Assembly: GCF_005280735.1 (NCBI RefSeq)
Contig: NZ_CP040078.1
Coordinates: 1,860,001 to 1,924,000, forward strand
Source of the DNA: Trinickia violacea
GTDB taxonomy: Bacteria; Pseudomonadota; Gammaproteobacteria; Burkholderiales; Burkholderiaceae
Direction of reading: 5' to 3'
Length of the DNA: 64,000 bases
Shown here: piece by piece, positions 56,205 through 64,000 of the stretch
Position numbering within the stretch: position 1 is the first letter of the stretch
How the letters are laid out: the number at the start of each line of letters is the position of its first letter
Position numbers and translations under genes: made by a program
Notes under the pieces: generated by a model
What the model was told of the DNA's origin: nothing
Database searches by the model: none
What the model saw: only the letters and a program-made list of their open reading frames with translations

Positions 56205-57386
56205 TCAGGCGGCGCGCCGCGCCTTGGCTTGCTCCTGGCGATAAAGACCCGAGATCAAATCCGCTTGCGTGATCATCCCAGCCAGACGCTGATAGGTGTC
56301 GAGTACCGGAATGTGATGATGCCCGGAGTTCGCGAAGATCGGAATCAGTTCGGAGATGGGCGTGCCGACATTGACGGTGCAGACCGCCGTGGTCATCAGC
56401 TCGCCGACTACGGGTGCCGGGACCGTGCTGCGCTTGAACCAGCGCACGAGCGGCAGCTTCGGTCGCGACGGGAGGCCGAACGCGCGTTTCTCGACGAGGT
56501 TCGCGCGCGTCACGATGCCGACGACGTGCTGCGTATCGTCGGTGACGGGCAGCGCCTTCACTTGATGACGCCTGAGCAGGCTCCACGCCGCCGCAGCCCG
56601 CGTGCCGCGCGAGACGGACACCACATTGCGCGACATCACGTCGGCGCAGGTCAGCTCGCTCGCGCTGCGCGCGTAGGCGAGCATTTGCGCCTCGTGCAGC
56701 AGCGATTCCAGGTCGTCGTGATCGATGTCGAGCAGCTCGCCGCGCCGCTTCACGAGGGCTTCCAGCTCGGCGCGCGTGATGCCGGTATTGGCGGCTCCCG
56801 GACGGACGGCCCCCGCATTACCGGCCCCTTTATCGTCGGCATGCTGGCGCCCCGCGTGCGGATAGCGGTGCCCCGTGACGGCGTGATAGACGAGGGCGGA
56901 TGCCAACAGCGCGGCCGATTGGATGGCGATCGGCTCGAGCACGAAGCGAAAGCCGAGCGCATGCACGGCCGGGCCGCCGAGCACGGCGGTCAGCGCGACT
57001 GCGCCCGAGGGCGGATGCACGCAGCGCAGCGCAAACATCGCACTAATCGCCAGCGCGACGGCCAAGGCGGCGGCGGACACGGGGTCGGCAAGCCAACCCG
57101 CGCAAGCGACGCCCACCGTGGCGGAGACGAGATTGCCGCCGATGATCGACCACGGTTGCGCGAGCGGGCTCGCCGGCACGGCGAACAGCAGCACGGCTGA
57201 AGCGCCCATCGGCGCCACCAGCAAGGGAATGCGCGTGTCGGGCCCGAGCAGGACATGCATGGAGATGCCGGTCACGGCGATGCCGATCAGCGCGCCGATA
57301 CAGGAGCGCAGGCGCTCCTGCCATCGGACGGAAACCGGACTGGGAGTGAAGCTGACGAACCAGCGAGCGAGGGCGGAGCGGGACAA
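56205..57386 (-). CDS. HPP-family membrane protein with C-terminal CBS domains
   Basis: A 393-residue protein. The N-terminal HPP domain (four or five membrane segments, motifs PLLVAPMGASAVLLFAVPASPLAQP and RCVHPPSGAVALTAVLGG) is the family named for its His-Pro-Pro. A ~60-residue linker and two CBS domains follow (SELTCADVMSRNVVSVSRGT..., GIVTRANLV, then VGELMTTAVCTVNVGTP...GMITQADLI). Some HPP proteins move nitrite in plastids and cyanobacteria; function here unknown. Its promoter carries a MarR-like palindrome. Confidence 0.9.
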   Translation of the reverse strand: MSRSALARWFVSFTPSPVSVRWQERLRSCIGALIGIAVTGISMHVLLGPDTRIPLLVAPMGASAVLLFAVPASPLAQPWSIIGGNLVSATVGVACAGWLADPVSAAALAVALAISAMFALRCVHPPSGAVALTAVLGGPAVHALGFRFVLEPIAIQSAALLASALVYHAVTGHRYPHAGRQHADDKGAGNAGAVRPGAANTGITRAELEALVKRRGELLDIDHDDLESLLHEAQMLAYARSASELTCADVMSRNVVSVSRGTRAAAAWSLLRRHQVKALPVTDDTQHVVGIVTRANLVEKRAFGLPSRPKLPLVRWFKRSTVPAPVVGELMTTAVCTVNVGTPISELIPIFANSGHHHIPVLDTYQRLAGMITQADLISGLYRQEQAKARRAA

Positions 57387-57480
57387 GATCTGACCAGTGA
57401 TTGAAACGAGGTGGACGATGCGCCAACGGGGTCACACCTTAAGGTCAAACCCTCGGGAAGCGAAAGAACGAGTTCTTATG

Positions 57481-57500
57481 ATTATATTTCATTGTGATAT
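57481..57500 (-). promoter_or_regulatory. Predicted operator and -10 box of the HPP gene
   Basis: ATATTTCATTGTGATAT (57484-57500) matches the marR operator at 13 of 17 positions and overlaps the consensus -10 TATAAT (57481-57486, read leftward) by three bases, the same offset as in the marR promoter. Confidence 0.68.
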
Positions 57501-57578
57501 AAAACGGCGCATCGCCTTGTGCACGCTACGTGATGAGCGGTATTTGCAAACGCTCATCAAACACTCGTCAACCGCTCA

Positions 57579-57899
57579 TCAACCGTAGTGGCAGACGTAA
57601 TCGAGCGTCTCGACGACTTCGATATCGAAGCTGCTGTTGCCCGGCACGTCGAACGATTGGCCGGCGCCATATTCACGCCATTCGCTCTCATCCGTCAGAC
57701 GAATGCGGCAACGTCCGCGCGTCACGTCCATTCTCTCCGGCGCTTGCGTCGAAAATTTCAGCGTCGAGGGGAAAATCACCCCTAGCGTTTTGCGGCTGCC
57801 GTCGCCGAACAGTACCGTGTGAGACACACACTTGCCGTCGAAGTACGTGTTCGAGAGCTTGAGGACCGACACGTTGTCGAATTGCGTTGCGCTGGTCAT
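57579..57899 (-). CDS. ppnP: Pyrimidine/purine nucleoside phosphorylase
   Basis: A 106-residue cupin-fold phosphorolytic enzyme (PpnP/YaiE family) that splits ribonucleosides to base and ribose-1-phosphate. Signature segments are KLSNTYFDGKCVSHTVLFGDGSRKTLGVI, CRIRLTDESEWREYGAGQSFDVPGNSSFDI and a final YVCHYG. The ATG at 57899 is the usual family start. Single-gene unit. Confidence 0.93.
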   Translation of the reverse strand: MTSATQFDNVSVLKLSNTYFDGKCVSHTVLFGDGSRKTLGVIFPSTLKFSTQAPERMDVTRGRCRIRLTDESEWREYGAGQSFDVPGNSSFDIEVVETLDYVCHYG

Positions 57900-58412
57900 G
57901 CGTGAGAGTTCCTTTGGTCGTTGGTGCCGGAGAGGGTCTTCGCCGGCAGAGGTGCATGATAACCAGCATCCGCGCCGGGCCACGCTTCCTTATTGTCATT
58001 CTTCAATTGCCGCATTACGATTTCTGACAATTGAGTCAGCATGATAATTACATTTAAATTACTGACAAATTTGCCATTCTCGCGCCAGCAAGGCGTTGGG
58101 GCTGCGGCTCTACGATAGTCACCGAATCACCGGAAGATGCGCGCAAGACTGCCTCTGTTCGCTCCTGCTCGAACGTGGCGATTGCCGTATGATGCGGCCG
58201 CATGGGGCTTGAAGCGGCCCTTGCGCGTTGCCGACGCCCGCTGCCGTACACCACTCGCCGTGGTGCGCCCAACGGCTATTCACGCGTTTTTCGTTCCGGC
58301 GTTTCGTGCGAGTTATCTGCGCGTAATTTGTGTTCAGCCGGCGTAAAACGTAGCGCACACGTTTTATCCCTGGCGATTCCACTTCCTTTCTGAATATTGC
58401 GGGCGCGTATCA
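57900..58412. other. Divergent gap before the RND operon
   Basis: 513 bases between ppnP (leftward) and the RND efflux operon (rightward). An AT-rich stretch at 58015-58075 (tttctgacaattgag...ttactgacaaatttg) contains ctgacaa twice and is a candidate promoter/operator zone. No adjacent regulator gene. Open frames here are Arg-rich and without ribosome sites, and I reject them. Confidence 0.5.
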
Positions 58413-61400
58413 ATGTGGATTGTTAACGTTGCGCTTAAACGGCCATACACGTTCATCGTGATGGCCATATTGATATTGCTGGCGACGCCGTTCGTGCTGA
58501 TGACGACCCCCGTCGACATCCTGCCGGACATCAACATCCCGGTCGTCAGCATTATCTGGAACTACACGGGTCTGTCCGCCGAGGACATGGCGAACCGGAT
58601 CACCTCGGTCAACGAGCGCAGCCTGACCACGACCGTCAACGACATCGAGCACATCGAGTCGCAGTCGCTGCCGGGCATCGCGATCATCAAGATCTTCCTG
58701 CAGCCGACCGCCAACATCCAGACCGCGATCGCACAGACCGTCGCGATCGAGCAAGCGCAATTGAAGCAGATGCCGCCGGGCGCCACGCCGCCGCTCGTCA
58801 TCAGCTATTCGGCGTCGAGCATCCCGGTGATTCAGCTTGGGCTTTCAAGCCCGAAAGAGTCGGAGCAGCAGCTCAACGACACGGCGCTCAACTTCCTGCG
58901 TCCGCAGCTCATCACGATTCCCGGTGCCGCCGTGCCGTATCCGTACGGCGGCAAATCGCGCCTGATCTCGGTCGACCTCGACACGCGCGCGCTGCTCGCC
59001 AAGGGCCTGACGCCGATCGATGTCGTCAACGCCGTCAACGCGCAGAACCTGATCCTGCCGACCGGCACCGCGAAGATCGGCGCGAAGGAATACACGATCG
59101 ACATGAACGGCTCGCCTGCGACAGTGGCGGGCCTGAACGACATTCCCGTGCGCACGGTCAACGGCGCGACGACCTACCTGCGCGAAGTGGCCCACGTGCG
59201 CGACGGCTTCTCGCCGCAGACCAACGTGGTGCGCCAGGACGGCCATCGCGGCGTGCTGATCTCGATCCTGAAGAACGGCAGCGGTGCGTCGACGCTCTCG
59301 ATCGTGGGCGCGCTGCGCGACCTTCTGCCGGGCGCGAAGGCGGCGCTGCCGCCGGATCTGAACATCACGCCACTGTTCGATCAGTCGGTGTTCGTGAAGG
59401 CGTCGATCGCGGGCGTGATCCGCGAAGCGCTGATTGCCGCCGCGCTGACCGCCGCGATGATCCTGCTGTTCCTCGGCAACTGGCGCAGTACCTGCATCAT
59501 CGCGATTTCGATCCCGCTGTCGATCTTGTCGTCGCTGCTCGCGCTGCATGCGCTCGGGCAGACGATCAACATCATGACGCTCGGCGGCCTCGCGCTCGCG
59601 GTCGGGATACTGGTCGACGATGCGACGGTGACGATCGAAAACATCGAGCGGCACCTGCACATGGGCACCAATCTGCACGACGCGATTCTCGAGGGCGCGG
59701 GCGAAATCGCGATTCCGGCACTCGTCTCGACGCTGTGTATCTGTATCGTGTTCGTGCCGATGTTCTTCCTGACGGGCGTCGCGCGCTATCTGTTCGTGCC
59801 GCTCGCCGAAGCGGTGGTGTTCGCGATGCTCGCGTCGTACATCCTCTCGCGCACGCTCGTGCCGACGCTCGCGCTCTTGCTGATGGGCCACGCGCACAAG
59901 CCGAAGGACGGCACGAAGCCGAACGTCTTCATGCGGCTCTATCACCGCTTCGATCAGCGCTTCGAGACCATGCGCGCGGCCTACATCGTGATTCTGTCCA
60001 CGCTGCTCGTGCGCCGCCGGATGTTCTCGACGGTGTTTCTCTCGTTCTGCGTCGTGTCGCTGGGCCTTGTCTTCGCGCTCGGCCGCGATTTCTTCCCGAC
60101 CGTCGACGCGGGCGACATCCGCATGCACATGCGCGCGCCGACCGGCACGCGGATCGAGGAAACGGCGCGCCTCGCCGACGACGTCGAGCACGTCATCCGG
60201 CAGGTGGTGCCGCCTAAAGAGCTGCACACGATTCTCGACAACCTCGGGCTGCCGTATAGCGGCATCAATCTGTCCTACAGCAACGCGGGCACGATGGGCA
60301 CGCTCGACGGCGAGATCCAGGTCGCGCTGAACGAGGACCACCAGCCGACGCAGGGCTATATCGACAAGCTGCGCGCGGTGCTGCCCGAGCGCTTCCCGGG
60401 CGTCGAGTTCTTCTTCCAGCCCGCCGACATCGTCACGCAGATCCTGAACTTCGGCCTGCCCGCGGCGATCGACGTGCAGATTACCGGCGCGGACCAGCGC
60501 GGCAATTTCCAGGTCGCGAGCAATCTGCTGAAGCAGGTGCGGATGATTCCCGGCACGGTCGATACGCACATCCAGCAGAAGCTCAATGAGCCGACCATTC
60601 ATCTCGACATGGATCGCACGCGCCTCCAGCAATTGAACCTGAGCGCGGCCAACGTCGCGCAGAACGTGCTGATTTCGCTGTCGGGCAGTTCGCAGACGGC
60701 GCCGGCGTTCTGGTTCAACAACCGCAACGGCGTCGAGTACAACGTTGCGGTCCAGACGCCTCAATACCAGGTGTCGTCGATCGACGAGCTGCTGCGCACG
60801 CCGGTTGCCGCGCCCGCCGGCGCCGGACCGGCCCAGTCGACGCAATTGCTCGGCAACCTCGTGCAAGTGTCGCCGCGCAATGAATTCGCCGAAGTGACGC
60901 ACTTCAACATCCGGCCTACCATCGATCTCTACGTGAGCGTGGAAGGGCACGATCTCGGCAGCGTCGCGGTGCAGGTCAACAAGCTCGTCGACGAGGCGCG
61001 CGCGCAACTGCCGCGCGGCAGCACGATCGTGATGCGCGGCCAGGTACAGACGATGCGCAGCTCCTATATCGGGCTCGGCGTCGGCGTGGCGATGGCGATC
61101 GTGCTCGTGTATCTGCTGATCGTCGTGAACTTCCAGTCGTGGATCGATCCGCTCATCATCGTGAGCGCGCTGCCGGCGGCCTTGGCGGGCATCGTCTGGA
61201 TGCTGTTCCTGACGGGCACGCACCTGAGCGTGCCGGCGCTGACGGGCGCCATCATGACGATGGGTGTGGCGACCGCCAACAGTATTCTGATGGTCGCGTT
61301 CGCGCGCCAGCGGCTCACGGCCGGGGCGCCGCCATTGACGGCGGCGCTCGAAGCGGGCGCGAGCCGGATTCGTCCGGTGCTGATGACGGCATTCGCGATG

Positions 61401-61610
61401 ATCATCGGCATGATCCCGATGGCGCTCGGTCTCGGCGAAGGCGCGGAGCAGAACGCGCCGCTCGGCCGCGCGGTGATCGGCGGTCTGCTCTTCGCGACCG
61501 TTTCCACGCTCTTTTTCGTGCCGCTCGTGTTCGCCGGCATTCATGGCCGCCTCGCGCGCCGCCTTGCGAAGGCGGAAGGTGACAACCCCAGCGGCGACAC
61601 GCACGCTTGA
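58413..61610 (+). CDS. RND efflux permease (AcrB/MdtB-like, HAE-1 type)
   Basis: A 1065-residue inner-membrane proton-driven exporter with twelve membrane segments in two halves. The N-terminus MWIVNVALKRPYTFIVMAIL is typical, as are the proton-relay Asp402-Asp403 (GILVDDATVTIENIERH) and the large periplasmic loops between segments 1-2 and 7-8. It forms a trimer that engages the adaptor and outer-membrane factor encoded next. Substrate range not deducible. Gene order permease-adaptor-outer-membrane protein. Confidence 0.95.
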   Translation: MWIVNVALKRPYTFIVMAILILLATPFVLMTTPVDILPDINIPVVSIIWNYTGLSAEDMANRITSVNERSLTTTVNDIEHIESQSLPGIAIIKIFLQPTANIQTAIAQTVAIEQAQLKQMPPGATPPLVISYSASSIPVIQLGLSSPKESEQQLNDTALNFLRPQLITIPGAAVPYPYGGKSRLISVDLDTRALLAKGLTPIDVVNAVNAQNLILPTGTAKIGAKEYTIDMNGSPATVAGLNDIPVRTVNGATTYLREVAHVRDGFSPQTNVVRQDGHRGVLISILKNGSGASTLSIVGALRDLLPGAKAALPPDLNITPLFDQSVFVKASIAGVIREALIAAALTAAMILLFLGNWRSTCIIAISIPLSILSSLLALHALGQTINIMTLGGLALAVGILVDDATVTIENIERHLHMGTNLHDAILEGAGEIAIPALVSTLCICIVFVPMFFLTGVARYLFVPLAEAVVFAMLASYILSRTLVPTLALLLMGHAHKPKDGTKPNVFMRLYHRFDQRFETMRAAYIVILSTLLVRRRMFSTVFLSFCVVSLGLVFALGRDFFPTVDAGDIRMHMRAPTGTRIEETARLADDVEHVIRQVVPPKELHTILDNLGLPYSGINLSYSNAGTMGTLDGEIQVALNEDHQPTQGYIDKLRAVLPERFPGVEFFFQPADIVTQILNFGLPAAIDVQITGADQRGNFQVASNLLKQVRMIPGTVDTHIQQKLNEPTIHLDMDRTRLQQLNLSAANVAQNVLISLSGSSQTAPAFWFNNRNGVEYNVAVQTPQYQVSSIDELLRTPVAAPAGAGPAQSTQLLGNLVQVSPRNEFAEVTHFNIRPTIDLYVSVEGHDLGSVAVQVNKLVDEARAQLPRGSTIVMRGQVQTMRSSYIGLGVGVAMAIVLVYLLIVVNFQSWIDPLIIVSALPAALAGIVWMLFLTGTHLSVPALTGAIMTMGVATANSILMVAFARQRLTAGAPPLTAALEAGASRIRPVLMTAFAMIIGMIPMALGLGEGAEQNAPLGRAVIGGLLFATVSTLFFVPLVFAGIHGRLARRLAKAEGDNPSGDTHA

Positions 61611-61637
61611 AGCAACGAATGACTCTGGTTGACTGAC

Positions 61638-62858
61638 ATGACAGAAAAAACGCATGCATCCCTTGCGATTCCCGCACGAGAAACGGTGGACGGCCATCAG
61701 CTGCCGCCGCGCACCCGGGAGTGGAAGCGCGCGAAGATCGCGATCGTCATCGTGCTGCTCTTGCTCGCGATCGGCGCGCTGCGCACGGTGGTCTCGAACA
61801 TCATCAACAACCGCACGGTCGCGGCCGTCACGGTGCAGAACGCGAAGCAGTACGTGAACGTCGTGGTGCCGAAGCAGACCGACGGCGGCGGCGATACGCT
61901 GCTGCCGGGCACGTTGCGCGGCTTTGTCGAGTCGCCAATTTATGCGCGCGCAAACGGTTATCTGCTGCACTGGTATGTGGATATCGGCGCGCACGTGAAG
62001 CAAGGGCAGTTGCTCGCGGACCTCGACACCCCTGAAATCGATCAGGAACTCGCGCAAGCCGTCGCACAGCGCGACCAGACGAACGTCAGCCTCGGCCTCG
62101 CGAAAACATCGTACGAACGCTGGCAGCAATTGCGCCAGCGCGACGCGGTTTCGCAACAGGAGCTCGACGAGCGGCAGAGCGCATACAACCAGGACGTCGC
62201 GAATCTCGCCGCGGCAAACGCCAACGTGCAACGTCTGCAGCAGCTCGAGTCGTTCAAGCGGATCGTCGCGCCGTTCACGGGCGTGATCACGCAGCGCAAC
62301 GTCGATGTCGGCGACCTGATCGACGCGGGCAGCGGCACGAGCCGCGCGCTGTTCGCGCTCGCGCAGGCGGACCCGCTGCGCGTGTACGTGCAGATGCCGC
62401 AGGCGTACTCGCAGAACGTGAAGGTCGGCATGCAGGTGGTGGTGACGCAAGCCGAGCTGGCAGGCCAGCCATTCCACGGGACGATCACGCACATTGCCGG
62501 CGCGATCGACGTGCCGACCCGTTCGCTGCAGCTCGAAGTGACGCTGCCGAATCCGGACGGCAAGCTGCGCCCGGGCGCCTATGTGCAGGTGGCGGTGCCG
62601 TCGACCGAGCACGCGCGGCTGCTCGTGCCGGATAACGCGCTCTTGTTCCGTGCCGAAGGGCCGCGTCTGGCGGTCGTCGATGCGAACGGCGAGGTGCATC
62701 TGCGCAAGATCGTGATCGCGCAGGACCTGGGACAGAACCTCGAAATCGAAAGCGGCATCGAGCCGACCGACAAGGTGATCGTGAACCCGAGCGATTCGAT
62801 CTCGGACGGCGACCACGTGACGATCGCGCCCGCTTCGACCGACAAGGAGCTGTCGTGA
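61638..62858 (+). CDS. RND efflux periplasmic adaptor (membrane fusion protein)
   Basis: A 406-residue adaptor. It has an N-terminal anchor (about residues 35-57, KIAIVIVLLLLAIGALRTVV), a lipoyl/barrel-sandwich segment GFVESPIYARANGYLLHWYVDIGAHVKQGQLLADLDTPEID, an alpha-hairpin (AVAQRDQTNVSLGLAKTSYERWQQL...), the second lipoyl half FKRIVAPFTGVITQRNVDVGDLI and a membrane-proximal beta region. ATG 61638 used. It starts 27 bases after the permease, and the stop overlaps the next gene (TGATG). Confidence 0.95.
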   Translation: MTEKTHASLAIPARETVDGHQLPPRTREWKRAKIAIVIVLLLLAIGALRTVVSNIINNRTVAAVTVQNAKQYVNVVVPKQTDGGGDTLLPGTLRGFVESPIYARANGYLLHWYVDIGAHVKQGQLLADLDTPEIDQELAQAVAQRDQTNVSLGLAKTSYERWQQLRQRDAVSQQELDERQSAYNQDVANLAAANANVQRLQQLESFKRIVAPFTGVITQRNVDVGDLIDAGSGTSRALFALAQADPLRVYVQMPQAYSQNVKVGMQVVVTQAELAGQPFHGTITHIAGAIDVPTRSLQLEVTLPNPDGKLRPGAYVQVAVPSTEHARLLVPDNALLFRAEGPRLAVVDANGEVHLRKIVIAQDLGQNLEIESGIEPTDKVIVNPSDSISDGDHVTIAPASTDKELS

Positions 62859-64000
62859 TGCGCGCACGCCGCTTCGTGGCACCGCGATTGCCGCATTTGC
62901 CGCGTGTGCCGCATTTGCCTGTTAGGCCGCCGCTCGGCGCGGTCGCGGCGTTGTGCGCGGTGACGCTCGCGGCCTGCACGGTCGGGCCCGATTACAAGGC
63001 GCCGCAGACCGAGGCGCCTGAAGCGTGGCGCACCGATTCGTACTGGCGCGTCGCCACGCCGTCGCATGCGCCGCTCGCGCTCGACTGGTGGCAGATGTAC
63101 GGCGACTCGACGCTCAACGACCTCGAAACGCAAGCGCTCGCGCAGAACCAGACGCTCGCCGCGGCGGTCGCGCACTACGAGCAGGCGAAGGCGACGCTCA
63201 AGTTCACGTCGGCGCAGCAGATTCCCGAAGTCGATTTGTCGGGGCAGGCCGATCGCCTGAAGATCTCGCGCAACCGCCCGGTGAGCTCCTACACGGTGCC
63301 GAATCAGTCGACGGTGCAGAACCAGCTCCAGCTCGGCCCGTCGATCAACTACGACACCGATTTGTTCGGCCGCATCCGGCGCGAAGTCGAGGGCGCGAAA
63401 GCGTCGGCCGAGCAGTCGCGCGACGATCTCGCGAACGCGCGCCTCGTGCTCACGACTGACCTCGCCACCGACTACTACTCGCTGCGCGAACTCGATGCCG
63501 AAATCGACGTGCTGAACCAATCGGTGGTGCTGCAGCAAAAGGCGCTCGACTACGTCAATTCGGAGCATGAGTTGGGCTCGGTGTCCGGGCTCGATGTCGC
63601 GCAGCAGCAATCGGAGCTCGATTCGACGAAGGTTCAGGCGACGCTGCTCATCAACACGCGCGCGCAGTTCGAACACGCGATTGCGGCGCTCGTCGGCGTG
63701 CCGGCGCCGCAGTTCTCGATCGAACCGAAGGTGCTGGCGATGACGGTGCCCGCGATTCCGCTCGGCGTGCCGAGCGATCTGATGCAGCGGCGTCCTGACA
63801 TTGCGTCTGCGGAACGCTCGATGGCGGCGGCGAATGCGCAGATCGGCGTGCAGAAAGCGGCGTTTTTCCCGAGCCTGACGCTGACGCCGGGCATCGGCTG
63901 GGAGAGCACGAATTTCGCGAGCCTGCTGAGCGCTCCGAGCCTGTTCTGGACCATCGGCGGCACGGTCGGCCAGGTGCTGTTCGACGGCGGGCGGCGCGCG
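62858..64000 (+). CDS. RND efflux outer-membrane lipoprotein, NodT/OprM-like (partial, C-terminus beyond right edge)
   Basis: The visible 381 codons encode a TolC-like outer-membrane factor of the NodT lipoprotein type. The signal peptide ends in a lipobox (VTLAACTVGPDYKAP, Cys at about residue 44), followed by the repeat-helix architecture (WWQMYGDSTLNDLETQALAQNQTLAAAVAHYEQAKATL) and the family segment LGVPSDLMQRRPDIASAERSMAAANAQIGVQKAAFFPSLTLT. The start overlaps the adaptor stop. Completes the tripartite pump. Confidence 0.93.
   Translation, partial: MRARRFVAPRLPHLPRVPHLPVRPPLGAVAALCAVTLAACTVGPDYKAPQTEAPEAWRTDSYWRVATPSHAPLALDWWQMYGDSTLNDLETQALAQNQTLAAAVAHYEQAKATLKFTSAQQIPEVDLSGQADRLKISRNRPVSSYTVPNQSTVQNQLQLGPSINYDTDLFGRIRREVEGAKASAEQSRDDLANARLVLTTDLATDYYSLRELDAEIDVLNQSVVLQQKALDYVNSEHELGSVSGLDVAQQQSELDSTKVQATLLINTRAQFEHAIAALVGVPAPQFSIEPKVLAMTVPAIPLGVPSDLMQRRPDIASAERSMAAANAQIGVQKAAFFPSLTLTPGIGWESTNFASLLSAPSLFWTIGGTVGQVLFDGGRRA

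Noticed and set aside
58845..62882. A 1345-codon open frame on the minus strand, antisense to the RND operon
   Set aside because: It is Arg/His-rich, shows no domain, and lies opposite the clear RND permease and adaptor genes. In high-GC DNA the antisense frame in phase with third positions is often open by chance.

Overview
The window is a GC-rich chromosomal segment of a member of the Burkholderiaceae (Burkholderia sensu lato: Burkholderia, Paraburkholderia, Trinickia or relatives). The evidence is a complete rRNA operon with Burkholderia-type 16S, a classical Burkholderia porin, a PhnWSTUV-R-A-Y phosphonate cluster of the type found in this group, and uniformly high-GC gene bodies. I see no prophage, insertion sequence, integron or CRISPR array. 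Most of the window is ordinary core or near-core chromosome, densely packed and with short intergenic gaps.

Layout. 1-4.8 kb: a sensor kinase (cut by the left edge) translationally coupled to a periplasmic-binding protein, then a KfrA-type coiled-coil DNA-binding protein and a small unknown. 4.8-9 kb: a cNMP-binding/thioredoxin-reductase-like flavoprotein and an NfeD-slipin pair. 9-12.6 kb: Nudix hydrolase, NAD-dependent epimerase-like protein, double-ACT protein, small membrane-anchored protein, glutaminase. 12.7-22.5 kb: a phosphonate island. Divergent phnW faces phnS-T-U-V (transport), phnR (GntR regulator), phnA, phnY and an HD-domain oxygenase of the PhnZ type. 22.5-28.4 kb: rRNA operon (16S, tRNA-Ile, tRNA-Ala, 23S, 5S) with promoter, boxA sites, processing stems and terminator. 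28.5-41.2 kb: stress and metal genes (YeaQ/YmgE, MgtC, metallophosphoesterase, RutE-like reductase, GntR/methyltransferase pair, AlkB-like, UspA, MarR), an EnvZ/OmpR-type two-component pair, a flavin/PNPOx-fold enzyme, an 8-bp tandem repeat and a low-complexity secreted protein. 41.4-44.3 kb: sulfide:quinone oxidoreductase plus a persulfide-dioxygenase-like MBL protein, then a WxxGxW-repeat protein. 44.9-51.2 kb: porin, Rnk, ferredoxin-NADP reductase, AlkD-like protein, UspA, aromatic amino acid permease. 51.2-53.4 kb: hipBA toxin-antitoxin with a three-palindrome control region, and a 61-residue protein behind a strongly structured leader. 53.8-58 kb: a ClC channel with CBS domains behind a MarR regulator, an HPP-family CBS membrane protein, and PpnP. 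58.4-64 kb: an RND efflux operon (permease, adaptor, outer-membrane factor cut by the right edge).

How the parts work together. In the phosphonate island, 2-aminoethylphosphonate would be imported by PhnSTUV, transaminated by PhnW to phosphonoacetaldehyde, oxidised by PhnY to phosphonoacetate and hydrolysed by PhnA to acetate and phosphate. The PhnZ-type protein adds an apparent oxidative branch without its usual partner dioxygenase. SQR and the persulfide dioxygenase form a short sulfide-oxidation route. The marR-clc and hpp transcription units carry related palindromes at exactly the same position over their -10 boxes, which suggests one regulator controls both CBS-containing membrane proteins. 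The most promising leads for something undescribed are this predicted MarR/ClC/HPP regulon, the orphan PhnZ-type gene, the structured leader at 53.26-53.38 kb and the Cys-less cNMP/thioredoxin-reductase-like protein.
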